DNA from: Ruminococcaceae bacterium UBA7067
Lineage (GTDB): Bacteria > Bacillota > Clostridia > Oscillospirales > Acutalibacteraceae
DNA length: 22,012 bases
Direction: 5' to 3'
Assembly (NCBI GenBank): GCA_002493755.1
Contig: DKZT01000025.1
Coordinates: 465 to 22,476, forward strand
The notes under the pieces are model-generated. The model did not search any database. It was not told the origin of the DNA and saw only the letters and a list, made by a program, of their open reading frames with translations. A program made the translations under genes and the position numbers. This document shows, in pieces, positions 7,219-14,705 of this stretch (position 1 is the first letter of the stretch; every line of letters begins with the position of its first letter).

Positions 7219-7251
7219 ATATGAGGGAAAGGTAAAACCGATCCCTCATAT
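7219..7251 (-). other. Inter-tRNA processing hairpin
   Basis: A perfect 10-bp stem (ATATGAGGGA / TCCCTCATAT) with a 13-nt loop lies between tRNA-Lys and tRNA-Gln. There is no T-run after it, so it is probably a spacer fold recognised during tRNA maturation rather than a terminator. Confidence 0.55.
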
Positions 7252-7253
7252 TA

Positions 7254-7329
7254 TGGTGACCCATCGGAGATTCGAACTCCGGACACCTTGATTAAAAGTC
7301 AAGTGCTCTGCCGACTGAGCTAATGAGTC
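7254..7329 (-). tRNA. tRNA-Lys(TTT)
   Basis: Reverse strand: acceptor GACTCAT pairs with ATGGGTC (one G-T wobble), discriminator A, encoded CCA. The anticodon loop CTTTTAA gives TTT, reading AAA/AAG. The D-arm (GCTC/GAGC) and T-loop (TTCGAAT) are canonical. It lies 3 nt from the tRNA-His 3' end. Confidence 0.95.
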
Positions 7330-7332
7330 ATA

Positions 7333-7410
7333 TGGGGTGGATAGTCGGATTCGAACCGACGGTCTCCAGTGCCACAAACTGGCGCTTTAACCAACTAAGC
7401 TATACCCACC
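7333..7410 (-). tRNA. tRNA-His(GTG)
   Basis: Reverse strand: acceptor GTGGGTA with TATCCAC, discriminator C and CCA. The extra G(-1) at 7410, which pairs with C73, is the identity mark of tRNA-His and is encoded here. The anticodon stem CCAGT/ACTGG encloses TTGTGGC, giving GTG. First gene of the operon. Confidence 0.95.
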
Positions 7411-7469
7411 ATATATATTAAGGCGAAAAAGAACGGCTGTAAAACTGTCGTTTCCTTAACGCCTTAAGT

Positions 7470-7498
7470 ATTATATCTGTTTTCGTCGCAATTGTCAA
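7470..7498 (-). promoter_or_regulatory. Consensus sigma-A promoter of the tRNA-His-Lys-Gln operon
   Basis: Reverse strand: TTGACA (7493-7498), 17-nt spacer, TATAAT (7470-7475), a perfect match to consensus and suited to stable RNA. The roughly 50-nt leader that follows can fold (AAGGCG with CGCCTT), ending before the tRNA-His 5' end. Confidence 0.85.
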
Positions 7499-7536
7499 GC
7501 CTATTTTTAACTTTTTGTTGTTATATTGTCATTTTT

Positions 7537-8739
7537 TTATTTGTGATATTTTGATATTCTTAATATTTCATCCAGCAGCTTGTTAGCGCAATCAAATTTA
7601 CTCATAAGCTCCAGCTGAATTTCACTGTCTTTTGTTATAAGAGTTAAAACGTTAGTGTCATACTCAAAGCCTGCGCCCGATACCTTTACATTATTTGCAG
7701 CTATCATATCTATATTTTTACCTATAAGCTTCTTTCTTGCGTTTTCAATCATATTCTCGGTTTCCATTGCAAAGCCGCAGATAATCTGTCCGTCACGCCT
7801 GTGTTCACCGATGTGTTTTAATATATCTTTTGTTCTCTTTAATTTTATGCTCAGGTTGTCATCGGATTTCTTGATTTTCTGTTCGCTGACGTTTTCTGGC
7901 GTGTAGTCTGCAACAGCTGCTGCTTTAATAATTATATCCTGTGCATCTGCCAAAGATGTCACAGCGCAAAACATTTCCTCGGCGGTAGTAACATCTATTT
8001 TATTTACAAAGGGAACAGGTTCAAGTGCGGATCTGCCGCTTACAAGAGTAACCTCCGCACCCCTGAGCATTGCCGCTTTTGCAATGGCATATCCCATTTT
8101 GCCCGAGGAATGGTTTGTAATATACCTTACAGGGTCAATCGGCTCAACAGTCGGTCCTGCCGTGACAAGCAGCTTAAGTCCAGATAAATCCTTTTTAAAT
8201 GCAAGCTCACGCTCAATATAGTTGTAAAGCTCCTGCGGCTCAGGCATTTTTCCTGCTCCAACGGCTCTGCAGGCAAGGCTTCCGACGCTCGGCTCAATTA
8301 TAGTATAACCGAATCTTCTGAGCTTTTCTATATTGTCCTGCACAATCGGATTTTCATACATATTTGTGTTCATTGCAGGAGAAATGCCAATCGGACACTT
8401 ACACGCCATAACGGTAGTGGTGAGCATATCATCGGCAATGCCGCCTGCAATCTTGCCGATTACATTAGCCGTAGCAGGAGCTATGAGCACGTAATCAGCC
8501 TTTTGAGCAAGAGAAATATGCTTTATTTCAAGCGGATGGTTTCGGTCAAATGTGTCAACAATACATTTATTTGAAGTTAACGCCTCGAATGTGTGCTGTG
8601 TAATAAACTTAGTGGCGTTTTCAGTCATCAGCACGTGAACGTCACAGCCCTGCTTTACGAGAAGGCGGGCAAGGTTAGGTATTTTATATGCGGCAATTCC
8701 GCCGCTGACGCCTAAAATTACAGTTTTATTCTTAAGCAT
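7537..8739 (-). CDS. coaBC: Bifunctional phosphopantothenoylcysteine decarboxylase / phosphopantothenate-cysteine ligase
   Basis: This soluble 400-residue enzyme does two steps of coenzyme A synthesis: it couples 4'-phosphopantothenate to cysteine (CoaB) and decarboxylates the product to 4'-phosphopantetheine with FMN (CoaC). The CoaC half covers about 1-185: V-S-G-G-I-A-A-Y-K flavin-binding start, catalytic His at about 74 (K-H-I-S-L), P-A-M-N-T-N-M-Y at 121-128, and the active-site Cys near 157 (A-C-R-A-V-G-x-G-K-M). The CoaB half follows from about 186, with T-A-G-P-T-x-E-x-I-D-P-V-R and N-H-S-S-G-K-M-G (Lys near 214). Length matches the family. The ATG at 8739 follows GAAAGGAAAA. It is divergent from coaX, which supplies the preceding step. 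Confidence 0.96.
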   Translation of the reverse strand: MLKNKTVILGVSGGIAAYKIPNLARLLVKQGCDVHVLMTENATKFITQHTFEALTSNKCIVDTFDRNHPLEIKHISLAQKADYVLIAPATANVIGKIAGGIADDMLTTTVMACKCPIGISPAMNTNMYENPIVQDNIEKLRRFGYTIIEPSVGSLACRAVGAGKMPEPQELYNYIERELAFKKDLSGLKLLVTAGPTVEPIDPVRYITNHSSGKMGYAIAKAAMLRGAEVTLVSGRSALEPVPFVNKIDVTTAEEMFCAVTSLADAQDIIIKAAAVADYTPENVSEQKIKKSDDNLSIKLKRTKDILKHIGEHRRDGQIICGFAMETENMIENARKKLIGKNIDMIAANNVKVSGAGFEYDTNVLTLITKDSEIQLELMSKFDCANKLLDEILRISKYHK

Positions 8740-8801
8740 ATCATTTTCCTTTCGTAGTTATGCCGTTTATGCTTTATTGTTTTCTTGATGATGATAATTT
8801 T

Positions 8802-8831
8802 ATTATATCAATAATGAGGTGAAAATGTAAA
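8802..8831 (-). promoter_or_regulatory. Sigma-A promoter candidate for coaBC
   Basis: Reverse strand: TTTACA (8826-8831), 18-nt spacer, TATAAT (8802-8807). It points to coaBC, leaving a leader of about 55 nt. One mismatch in the -35 box. Confidence 0.6.
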
Positions 8832-8850
8832 GAAAATTATTTATTAAAAC

Positions 8851-8879
8851 TTGCCTTTTTCTTTTTTATAGTGCATAAT
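8851..8879 (+). promoter_or_regulatory. Sigma-A promoter candidate for coaX-uppP
   Basis: TTGCCT (8851-8856), 17-nt spacer, CATAAT (8874-8879). It lies back to back with the coaBC promoter; the leader to the coaX start would be about 90 nt. The -35 box has two mismatches. Confidence 0.5.
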
Positions 8880-8977
8880 ATATAAGTTAATCTGAATGTA
8901 ACTATGTGATTTACCGTGTTATTTGAACAGCAGGTCAGGTAAGTTAAGTATATGTTGCAGGACAAAGGGTGATTTAT

Positions 8978-9745
8978 ATGATATTAGCGCTTGATGCAGG
9001 TAATACAAATATTGTACTTGGCTGTATCGAAGAGGACAATACAATAGTGTATGAAGCGAGGGTTGCAACCGATCACGGCAAAACCGAGTATCAATATGCT
9101 GTTGAATTTAAAAGTCTGCTTGAAATCGGCGGGATAGATATTAATAAAATAGACGGAGCAATAATGTCCTCCGTTGTGCCGCCGCTTGTTACTATTTTAA
9201 AAAAGGCAGTAAGCTTTATTGCCGGAGTTACTCCTCTTGTTGTCGGACCGGGACTAAAAACAGGACTAAATATACTCCTCGATAATCCTGCACAGCTTGG
9301 CAGTGACCAGGTTGTTGACGCAATAGCGGCTCTGAATGAATATAAGCCGCCAATGATTATTTTTGATATGGGTACGGCGACAACCGTTTCGGTGATAGAT
9401 AAAAATAAAAACTATCTCGGTGGAATGATAATTCCCGGAGTTAAGATTTCACAGGAGGCTTTGACCTCACGTACATCACAGCTTCCCAAAATCAGCATTG
9501 AAGCTCCGAAAAAAATCATCGGCAGAAACACTGTTGACTGTATGAAAAGCGGCGCGATATACGCTAATGCGGCTATGGTTGACGGAGTGGTTGAGAGAAT
9601 TGAAAACGAGCTTGGCGATTGCGCTACCGTTATTGCAACCGGCGGATTATCAGGGAGCATAATTCCGTTTTGCACGCGTAGTATTATCGTAGATAACGAT
9701 TTGCTTATCAAAGGCTTGAAAATAGTTTATGACAAAAACAAGTAA
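8978..9745 (+). CDS. coaX: Type III pantothenate kinase
   Basis: CoaX phosphorylates pantothenate with ATP in the first step of coenzyme A synthesis and, unlike CoaA, is not inhibited by CoA. It is in the ASKHA fold family. Visible motifs: the phosphate loop L-D-A-G-N-T-N-I-V-L-G at 5-15, L-G-S-D-Q-V-V-D-A at about 107-115, and D-M-G-T-A-T-T-V at 130-137. The usual length is about 255, as here. I start at ATG 8978 with AAAGGG at 8964-8969 upstream; the GTG at 8969 overlaps this site and would add three residues. uppP follows 21 nt after the stop, in probable cotranscription. Confidence 0.95.
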   Translation: MILALDAGNTNIVLGCIEEDNTIVYEARVATDHGKTEYQYAVEFKSLLEIGGIDINKIDGAIMSSVVPPLVTILKKAVSFIAGVTPLVVGPGLKTGLNILLDNPAQLGSDQVVDAIAALNEYKPPMIIFDMGTATTVSVIDKNKNYLGGMIIPGVKISQEALTSRTSQLPKISIEAPKKIIGRNTVDCMKSGAIYANAAMVDGVVERIENELGDCATVIATGGLSGSIIPFCTRSIIVDNDLLIKGLKIVYDKNK

Positions 9746-9766
9746 ATACGGAAAGGCAGGTATAAA

Positions 9767-10627
9767 ATGGACATAATTGAACTTTTAAAGGTAATTTTCC
9801 AAGGTATAATCGAGGGAATTACCGAATGGCTGCCAATAAGCAGTACAGGTCATATGCTGCTTGTTGACGAATTTATGAAAATGGATATGACGCAGGCTTT
9901 TAAGGATATGTTCCTTGTTGTAATTCAGTTCGGAGCGATTTTAGCCGTTATAGTTATTTTCTGGAAACAGCTCTGGCCGCTGAAAATTCAAAAGCTTAAG
10001 CACTCGTCGGGACATTCGCTTGTTCTTGAGCGCAGTATTCTGAGTATGTGGGCAAAGGTAATTGTAGGCTGTGTGCCGGCGGCAGTGCTGGGATTTCTGT
10101 TTGACGATATAATAACAGAATATCTCTATGCACCGTATGTCATAGCGGCAACGCTGATTATTTACGGTATAGGCTTTATTGTTATTGAAACCTGGAACAA
10201 AAAGCGCGTTCCAAAGGCAAATTCCATAAGCGAAATTACATACCAAAGCGTTCTAATTATCGGCGCATTCCAGGCTCTTGCTATGATACCCGGCACTTCA
10301 CGCTCGGGCGCTACAATTATCGGCGCGCTCTTGCTCGGCATATCAAGAACAACTGCTGCAGAATACACATTCTTCCTTGCAATACCGACTATGCTCGGCG
10401 CAAGCGGCTTTAAACTGCTGAAATATTTCCTGAAGGAAGGCTTCGGCTTTACGAGTACAGAGCTTATCTCTCTGGCTGTTGGAATGGTGGTAGCCTTTGC
10501 AGTGTCTGTCGTTGTAATTAAGTTCCTTATGAGCTATATCAAAAAGCACGATTTCAAGGTGTTCGGCTGGTATCGCATTGTGCTCGGTGTGCTGGTATTG
10601 TGCCTGCTCCCATTGCTGTTACAATGA
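9767..10627 (+). CDS. uppP: Undecaprenyl-diphosphate phosphatase
   Basis: UppP (BacA) removes one phosphate from undecaprenyl diphosphate, regenerating the lipid carrier used for peptidoglycan and other wall polymers, and overproduction is known to give bacitracin resistance. The 286-residue protein is almost wholly hydrophobic, with about seven or eight membrane helices. The family's two signature boxes are clear: E-G-I-T-E-W-L-P-I-S-S-T-G-H at 16-29 and P-G-T-S-R-S-G-A-T at 175-183, including the conserved Arg179. GGAAAGGCAGG lies before ATG 9767. It is 21 nt downstream of coaX and ends at the two-way terminator. Confidence 0.96.
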   Translation: MDIIELLKVIFQGIIEGITEWLPISSTGHMLLVDEFMKMDMTQAFKDMFLVVIQFGAILAVIVIFWKQLWPLKIQKLKHSSGHSLVLERSILSMWAKVIVGCVPAAVLGFLFDDIITEYLYAPYVIAATLIIYGIGFIVIETWNKKRVPKANSISEITYQSVLIIGAFQALAMIPGTSRSGATIIGALLLGISRTTAAEYTFFLAIPTMLGASGFKLLKYFLKEGFGFTSTELISLAVGMVVAFAVSVVVIKFLMSYIKKHDFKVFGWYRIVLGVLVLCLLPLLLQ

Positions 10628-10636
10628 TCACAAATT

Positions 10637-10688
10637 AAGAGGGACTACAACCCGATTGCTTCAATCGCTCGTTGTAGTCCCTTATTTT
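10637..10688. terminator. Bidirectional terminator between uppP and nfo
   Basis: A long hairpin: outer stem GGGACTACAAC / GTTGTAGTCCC (10641-10651 with 10671-10681) continued inward by CGATTG / CAATCG with a 3-nt loop, then TTATTTTATT. The flanking genes are convergent and nfo ends 2 nt further on. Confidence 0.85.
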
Positions 10689-10689
10689 A

Positions 10690-11517
10690 TTATTTGTAAT
10701 GCTCTCTTAAGGTTCTTATCTCGTCTGCGTAGCCGTCAAGCTCATTCGGTGTTTCAAGGAAGAACGACAGATTTTTAAGTGCGGGGTGGTTGATGATTCT
10801 TTCAAAAGCTTCAAGTCCTATTCCGCCCAAGCCGATTTTCTGGTGTCTGTCCTTGTGACAGCCGAGGTAATTCATACTGTCGTTTAAGTGAACAGCCTTA
10901 AGCCTTTCAATTCCGACGATCCTGTCAAACTCTTCAAGCACACCGTCAAGGTTGTTTACTATATCATAGCCTGCGTCAAAAACGTGGCAGGTGTCCAGGC
11001 AGACGCCGAGCTTTTGATTTAGCCTTGTGTTGTCGATTATCGCCTTAAGCTCCTCAAATTTTGAGCCTACCTCACTGCCTTTTCCTGCCATAGTTTCAAG
11101 CAGAACTGTTGTATTCATTTCGTCGGTGAGTACAGCGTTCAGCTGTGCGATGATAAGCTCAATGCCCTTGTCAATGCCCTGTCCGACGTGACTGCCCGGG
11201 TGAAAGTTATAAAGATTTCCCGGTAAATACTCCATTCTCTTTAAATCATCGGTCATCGTCTGAAGCGCAAATTCCCTTGTTTTTTCGTCCTTTGAGCAAG
11301 GGTTCAGAGTGTATGGCGCGTGAGCGAGTATTGTGCCGAAATTGTTGTCAACCATCAGTTTCAAAAGCTCTTCAATATCTTTTTCATCAATTTCTTTGGC
11401 TTTTCCGCCTCGGGGATTCCTTGTAAAAAACTGAAAGGTGTTTGCTCCGATAGACAGCGCCTGCCTGCCCATTGCGGCAAAACCTTTTGATACGGATAAA
11501 TGACAGCCTATAACCAT
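10690..11517 (-). CDS. nfo: Endonuclease IV (deoxyribonuclease IV)
   Basis: Nfo is an AP endonuclease of base excision repair that cuts 5' to abasic sites and clears blocked 3' ends. It has a TIM barrel with three zinc ions. All expected ligands can be placed: H66 (A-H-A-P-Y), H106 (F-H-P-G-S-H), E141 (L-E-T-M-A-G-K-G), D175 and H178 (C-L-D-T-C-H), H210 (V-H-L-N-D-S), D223 and H225 (K-D-R-H) and E255 (L-E-T-P). At 275 aa it is the standard bacterial length. The ATG at 11517 follows AAGGAA. It is transcribed alone, convergent to uppP; I did not find a clear promoter, though TATTAT occurs about 35 nt upstream. Endospore formers use Nfo during germination. Confidence 0.96.
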   Translation of the reverse strand: MVIGCHLSVSKGFAAMGRQALSIGANTFQFFTRNPRGGKAKEIDEKDIEELLKLMVDNNFGTILAHAPYTLNPCSKDEKTREFALQTMTDDLKRMEYLPGNLYNFHPGSHVGQGIDKGIELIIAQLNAVLTDEMNTTVLLETMAGKGSEVGSKFEELKAIIDNTRLNQKLGVCLDTCHVFDAGYDIVNNLDGVLEEFDRIVGIERLKAVHLNDSMNYLGCHKDRHQKIGLGGIGLEAFERIINHPALKNLSFFLETPNELDGYADEIRTLREHYK

Positions 11518-11972
11518 AAAATCATTCCTTGTTTTTATTTTGTTTTTCTATAATACAGCAAAAATTGAAAAAATAAAAGAGATTTAAGTGTTATTTAATA
11601 TTTCAAGTCGTATAATTATCAGGGGAATGACTAAGGAAACACTGATATTGATTATGAGGAATGGGATATATAACGTAACAGAGAGTTGATGCGCTTAGTA
11701 TATTGCACAGCTATAAAACTTCGGATAAGGCAAATTCTGCTTTAATTAATCGTAAATAATGCGTAAAATGAAGAACAGTCCTTTTTAGTGAAATCAGAAA
11801 AATAACTAAAAGGCTGTTGCAAGCGGCGGATAAAAATATACCGCCCGTTTGCAGCAGCTTTTATTATATAAAGCTTATTTTACATCTTACCGCCTGATTT
11901 TGACAACTTACAATTTTTTTATTTACATATCAAATTTAATCGGTTATTCTTATAATCAAGGAGGGCAGAGGT
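11518..11972. other. 455-nt intergenic region, possible small RNA or ORF relic
   Basis: No convincing gene lies here. From 11627 a frame of 20 codons opens (ATG ACT AAG ...) and stops at 11689; a neighbouring frame then reads V-D-A-L-S-I-L-H-S-Y-K-T-S-D-K-A-N-S-A-L-I-N-R-K and stops near 11756. A +1/-1 shift would join them, so this could be a decayed short gene, but no family is recognised. A pairing CCTTTTTAGT (11780-11789) with ACTAAAAGG (11805-11813) directly precedes and partly overlaps the strong hairpin at 11808. TTGACA at 11900-11905 is the best -35 box for the downstream LytTR operon, but its -10 is poor (3 of 6). Confidence 0.5.
11808..11864. terminator. Strong GC-rich hairpin with T-run upstream of the LytTR operon
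   Basis: Stem AAAGGCTGTTGCAAGCGGCGG pairs with CCGCCCGTTTGCAGCAGCTTT across an 11-nt AT loop, ending TTTTATTATATA on the plus strand and TTTTAGTTATTTTT on the minus strand. No gene ends just before it, so it must terminate a non-coding or decayed transcript, or block read-through into the LytTR operon. Confidence 0.7.
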
Positions 11973-12410
11973 ATGAAGATTACGATTGAGGAAATTGACA
12001 GCGACGCCGAAGAGGAAATTATCATTCGCTGCCACAATATGAGCTCCGATACGGTTAAGCTGCTTCAGGAGCTTAAATCAACTCAAAAGGGGATAATCGG
12101 CTATAAGGACGGCGCAATACACCGATTAAGCTTTGACGAGATATATTATTTCGAGGTGGTTGAGAACAAGTCCTTTATCTACTGTAAGGACGAGGTTTTT
12201 GACAGCCGATTAAAGCTATATGAATTTGAGGAGCTTTGCCGTGATACAAGCTTTTTCCGTTCTGCAAAATCAATGATAATTAACGCAGATAAGATTGACT
12301 ACATAACTCCGTCACTTTCCGGCAGGTTTGAAGCCACACTCTTAAGCGGCGAAAAAGCGGTGGTATCAAGGCAGTATGTCAGCGAGCTTAAAAAACGAAT
12401 GGGCATATGA
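11973..12410 (+). CDS. LytTR-family DNA-binding transcriptional regulator
   Basis: 145 aa with no receiver domain. Residues 1-40 form a short N-terminal region with a helix; residues about 42-143 form the LytTR DNA-binding domain, recognised by G-Y-K-D-G-x-I-x-x-L-x-F-D-E-I-Y-Y-F-E, the central F-F-R-S-A-K-S-M-I-I-N and the end S-R-Q-Y-V-S-E-L-K-K-R. Such stand-alone LytTR proteins typically sit beside a DUF3021 membrane protein and an ABC transporter, as they do here. A very good AAGGAGGGC (11959-11967) precedes ATG 11973. It probably controls its own operon; the target site cannot be named. TTGACA at 11900 may be the -35 element. Confidence 0.9.
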   Translation: MKITIEEIDSDAEEEIIIRCHNMSSDTVKLLQELKSTQKGIIGYKDGAIHRLSFDEIYYFEVVENKSFIYCKDEVFDSRLKLYEFEELCRDTSFFRSAKSMIINADKIDYITPSLSGRFEATLLSGEKAVVSRQYVSELKKRMGI

Positions 12411-12440
12411 CGGCAGATATATAGAAGGGAGCTTGATACG

Positions 12441-12884
12441 ATGAAAAAAAATACAATGATAAGTACGCTTATATCGCAGTTCTTTATAATATACACCGGT
12501 TCAATGTTTGCAACAATACTTTTTTTAAGCCTTTCAAACCCACCGATAAAGTCGCTTTCAAGCGAATATTTGTGGCAGGTGGCTTTGTTTTCGCTGGCGG
12601 CAGACTTGCTTTCGCTTGTGTATTATTCAAAAAACGAGCTTACAAGAAAGCAATTCTGGATACGCACCGCAATCCATACCGTTTTACTTGAGGTGATTTT
12701 AATGATACTCGGCTACCGCATCGGAATGTATGGTGATTTTTTCGGCGGTTGCCTGATGATATTTATTATTCTTACTGTTGACGCATTTGTGCGGTTTGTA
12801 AGCTACTTAAGCGACAGGCACACAGCAGACGCAATAAATGAAAAACTCAAAACAAGAAGAGGGGAGAGGAATCAAAATGAGTAA
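12441..12884 (+). CDS. DUF3021 family four-helix membrane protein
   Basis: 147 aa with four membrane helices (roughly 8-28, 43-62, 74-94 and 103-124) and a basic, polar cytoplasmic C-terminus (from about 126). Size, topology and position directly after a LytTR gene identify the DUF3021 family. Its function is not established; by analogy with known LytTR membrane-inhibitor pairs I infer that it could hold or modulate the regulator at the membrane. AGAAGGGAG precedes ATG 12441. Its 3' end overlaps the ABC ATPase start by 8 nt. Confidence 0.85.
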   Translation: MKKNTMISTLISQFFIIYTGSMFATILFLSLSNPPIKSLSSEYLWQVALFSLAADLLSLVYYSKNELTRKQFWIRTAIHTVLLEVILMILGYRIGMYGDFFGGCLMIFIILTVDAFVRFVSYLSDRHTADAINEKLKTRRGERNQNE

Positions 12885-13791
12885 TATTATTGAGATAAGT
12901 AACTTAAACAAAAGCTTCGGCGAAGTCAAGGCTGTGCAGGATTTAAGTTTCCGTGTAAAAAAAGGAGAGCTGTTTGCTTTTCTTGGGCTTAACGGAGCAG
13001 GTAAAAGCACAACGATTTCTATTATGTGCGGTCAGCTTGGTAAGGACAGCGGAAAGGTTTATATCAACGGTGAAGATCTTGACAGGAGCGTAGATACAGT
13101 AAAAAGAGATTTGGGCGTTGTTTTTCAGAATTCCGTGCTTGATAAGTCGCTGTCAGTTTATGATAACCTTAAGAGCCGTGCGGCACTTTACGGAATCACG
13201 GGTAATGCATTTAAGCAAAGACTCAGCGAGCTTTCGGAGCTTCTTAATTTCAAAGATATTCTGAAGCGTACTGTCGGCAAGCTGTCGGGAGGTCAGCGCA
13301 GAAGAATAGATATAGCCAGAGCGCTCCTGCATCAGCCGAAAATTCTTATTCTGGACGAGCCGACAACGGGTCTTGACCCTCAGACGAGAAGGACGGTATG
13401 GAGCGTTGTGTCACAGCTTCGCCGTCAGGAAAATATGACTGTATTCCTGACAACTCATTATATGGAGGAGGCTGCTGACGCTGATTATGTAATTATTCTC
13501 GACAGCGGCAAAATCTCGGCGCAGGGTACTCCCCTTGAGCTTAAAAACAGCTATACAGGTGATTTTATAACTCTTTACAACATATCGGAACAGCAGGTGA
13601 AACAGCTTGAGCTGCCGTATGAAGCGCTTCGTGACGCTTACCGTGTATCAGTTCCGAACACAAAAGCCGCAACCGAATTGATACTGAAATATCCCGATAT
13701 ATTCAATGACTATGAAATAACCAAAGGAAAGATGGACGATGTATTCCTTGCCGTTACCGGCAAGAGCCTTATGGGAGGTGAACAGAAATGA
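12877..13791 (+). CDS. ABC transporter ATP-binding protein (DrrA/antibiotic-efflux type)
   Basis: 304 aa, single nucleotide-binding domain plus a C-terminal regulatory extension typical of DrrA-type exporters. Motifs: Walker A G-L-N-G-A-G-K-S-T at 37-45, Q-loop Q84, signature L-S-G-G-Q at 136-140, Walker B I-L-I-L-D-E ending at E161, and switch His194. The start is ATG 12877 after GGGGAGAGG (12861-12869); the in-frame ATG at 12838 lies well inside the DUF3021 gene. It overlaps the permease start by 4 nt (ATGA), so the two are translated together. Likely energises export of a lipid, peptide or drug; the substrate is not indicated. Confidence 0.95.
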   Translation: MSNIIEISNLNKSFGEVKAVQDLSFRVKKGELFAFLGLNGAGKSTTISIMCGQLGKDSGKVYINGEDLDRSVDTVKRDLGVVFQNSVLDKSLSVYDNLKSRAALYGITGNAFKQRLSELSELLNFKDILKRTVGKLSGGQRRRIDIARALLHQPKILILDEPTTGLDPQTRRTVWSVVSQLRRQENMTVFLTTHYMEEAADADYVIILDSGKISAQGTPLELKNSYTGDFITLYNISEQQVKQLELPYEALRDAYRVSVPNTKAATELILKYPDIFNDYEITKGKMDDVFLAVTGKSLMGGEQK

Positions 13792-14684
13792 GTTCGTTAT
13801 CAGCGCTTATTCACAGAAACACAAAATTATTTTTCAGAGATAAGGGTATGTTCTTTACATCGCTTATTACGCCGGTGATTTTACTGGTTCTGTATGCAAC
13901 ATTTCTTGGCAGTATTTTTCAAAAGACCTTTGAATCTGTTATTCCTGCTGAGATGAATGCTCCAGACGGAATAATCAACGCTCTTGTCGGCGGTCAGCTG
14001 CTGTCATCACTTCTTGCAGTTTGCTGTGTAACAGTTGCTTTTATGTCAAATATGCTTATGGTTCAGGATAAAGTGAGCGGAGCGAGAAGTGATTTGACAA
14101 TGACTCCGGTTAAGCGTTCTACACTTGCTCTCAGCTACTATATTTCAACGGCAATATCAACACTCATCATTTGCGTTATAACCACAGCCGTAGGATTTAT
14201 ATATCTTACAAGCAATGGTTGGTATATGACTTTTTCAGATGTTATGCTTGTTTTTGCAGATGTATTCTTGCTTGTGATGTTCGGTACGGCTTTATCAAGC
14301 ATTGTAAATTGCTTTTTATCGTCACAGGGACAGATGACAGCACTCGGAACAATCATCAGCGCAGGCTACGGCTTCATCTGCGGAGCATATATGCCTATAT
14401 CGGAATTCAGTGACGGCTTGCAAAAGGTTTTGTCCTTCCTTCCCGGAACATACGGCACCTCTCTTATCCGCAACCACATAATGCGCGGTGCGCTTGATGA
14501 GCTGTCAAATATCGGACTGCCGTCTGAAGGAATAAACGCAATCAAGGACGGAATTGACTGCAACTTTTATTTCTTCGGCGATAAGGTAGAGCTTAATACA
14601 ATGTATTTGATTTTAGGCGGCTCAACGGTTTTATTAATCGCAATATATATTGTTTTGAACATACTGAAACGCAAAAACAAATAA
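13788..14684 (+). CDS. ABC-2 type transporter permease
   Basis: 298 aa. A short N-terminus (L-I-H-R-N-T-K-L-F-F-R-D-K, an amphipathic helix common in ABC-2 permeases) leads into membrane helix 1 (about 20-42), a loop of 30 or so residues, and about five further helices, the last at the C-terminus before a K-R-K-N-K tail. This is the arrangement of the DrrB/NodJ-type half transporter, which dimerises with two ATPases. It starts inside the ATPase gene's end (ATGA overlap) and is followed by the flavoprotein gene after 21 nt. Confidence 0.93.
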   Translation: MSSLSALIHRNTKLFFRDKGMFFTSLITPVILLVLYATFLGSIFQKTFESVIPAEMNAPDGIINALVGGQLLSSLLAVCCVTVAFMSNMLMVQDKVSGARSDLTMTPVKRSTLALSYYISTAISTLIICVITTAVGFIYLTSNGWYMTFSDVMLVFADVFLLVMFGTALSSIVNCFLSSQGQMTALGTIISAGYGFICGAYMPISEFSDGLQKVLSFLPGTYGTSLIRNHIMRGALDELSNIGLPSEGINAIKDGIDCNFYFFGDKVELNTMYLILGGSTVLLIAIYIVLNILKRKNK

Positions 14685-14705
14685 ACACGGAAAGAGAATG
14701 CTTTT

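Noticed and set aside
11900..11929. Sigma-A promoter for the LytTR operon
   Set aside because: TTGACA is perfect but no hexamer at 16-18 nt matches more than 3 of 6 positions of the -10 box, so it was not listed as a feature.
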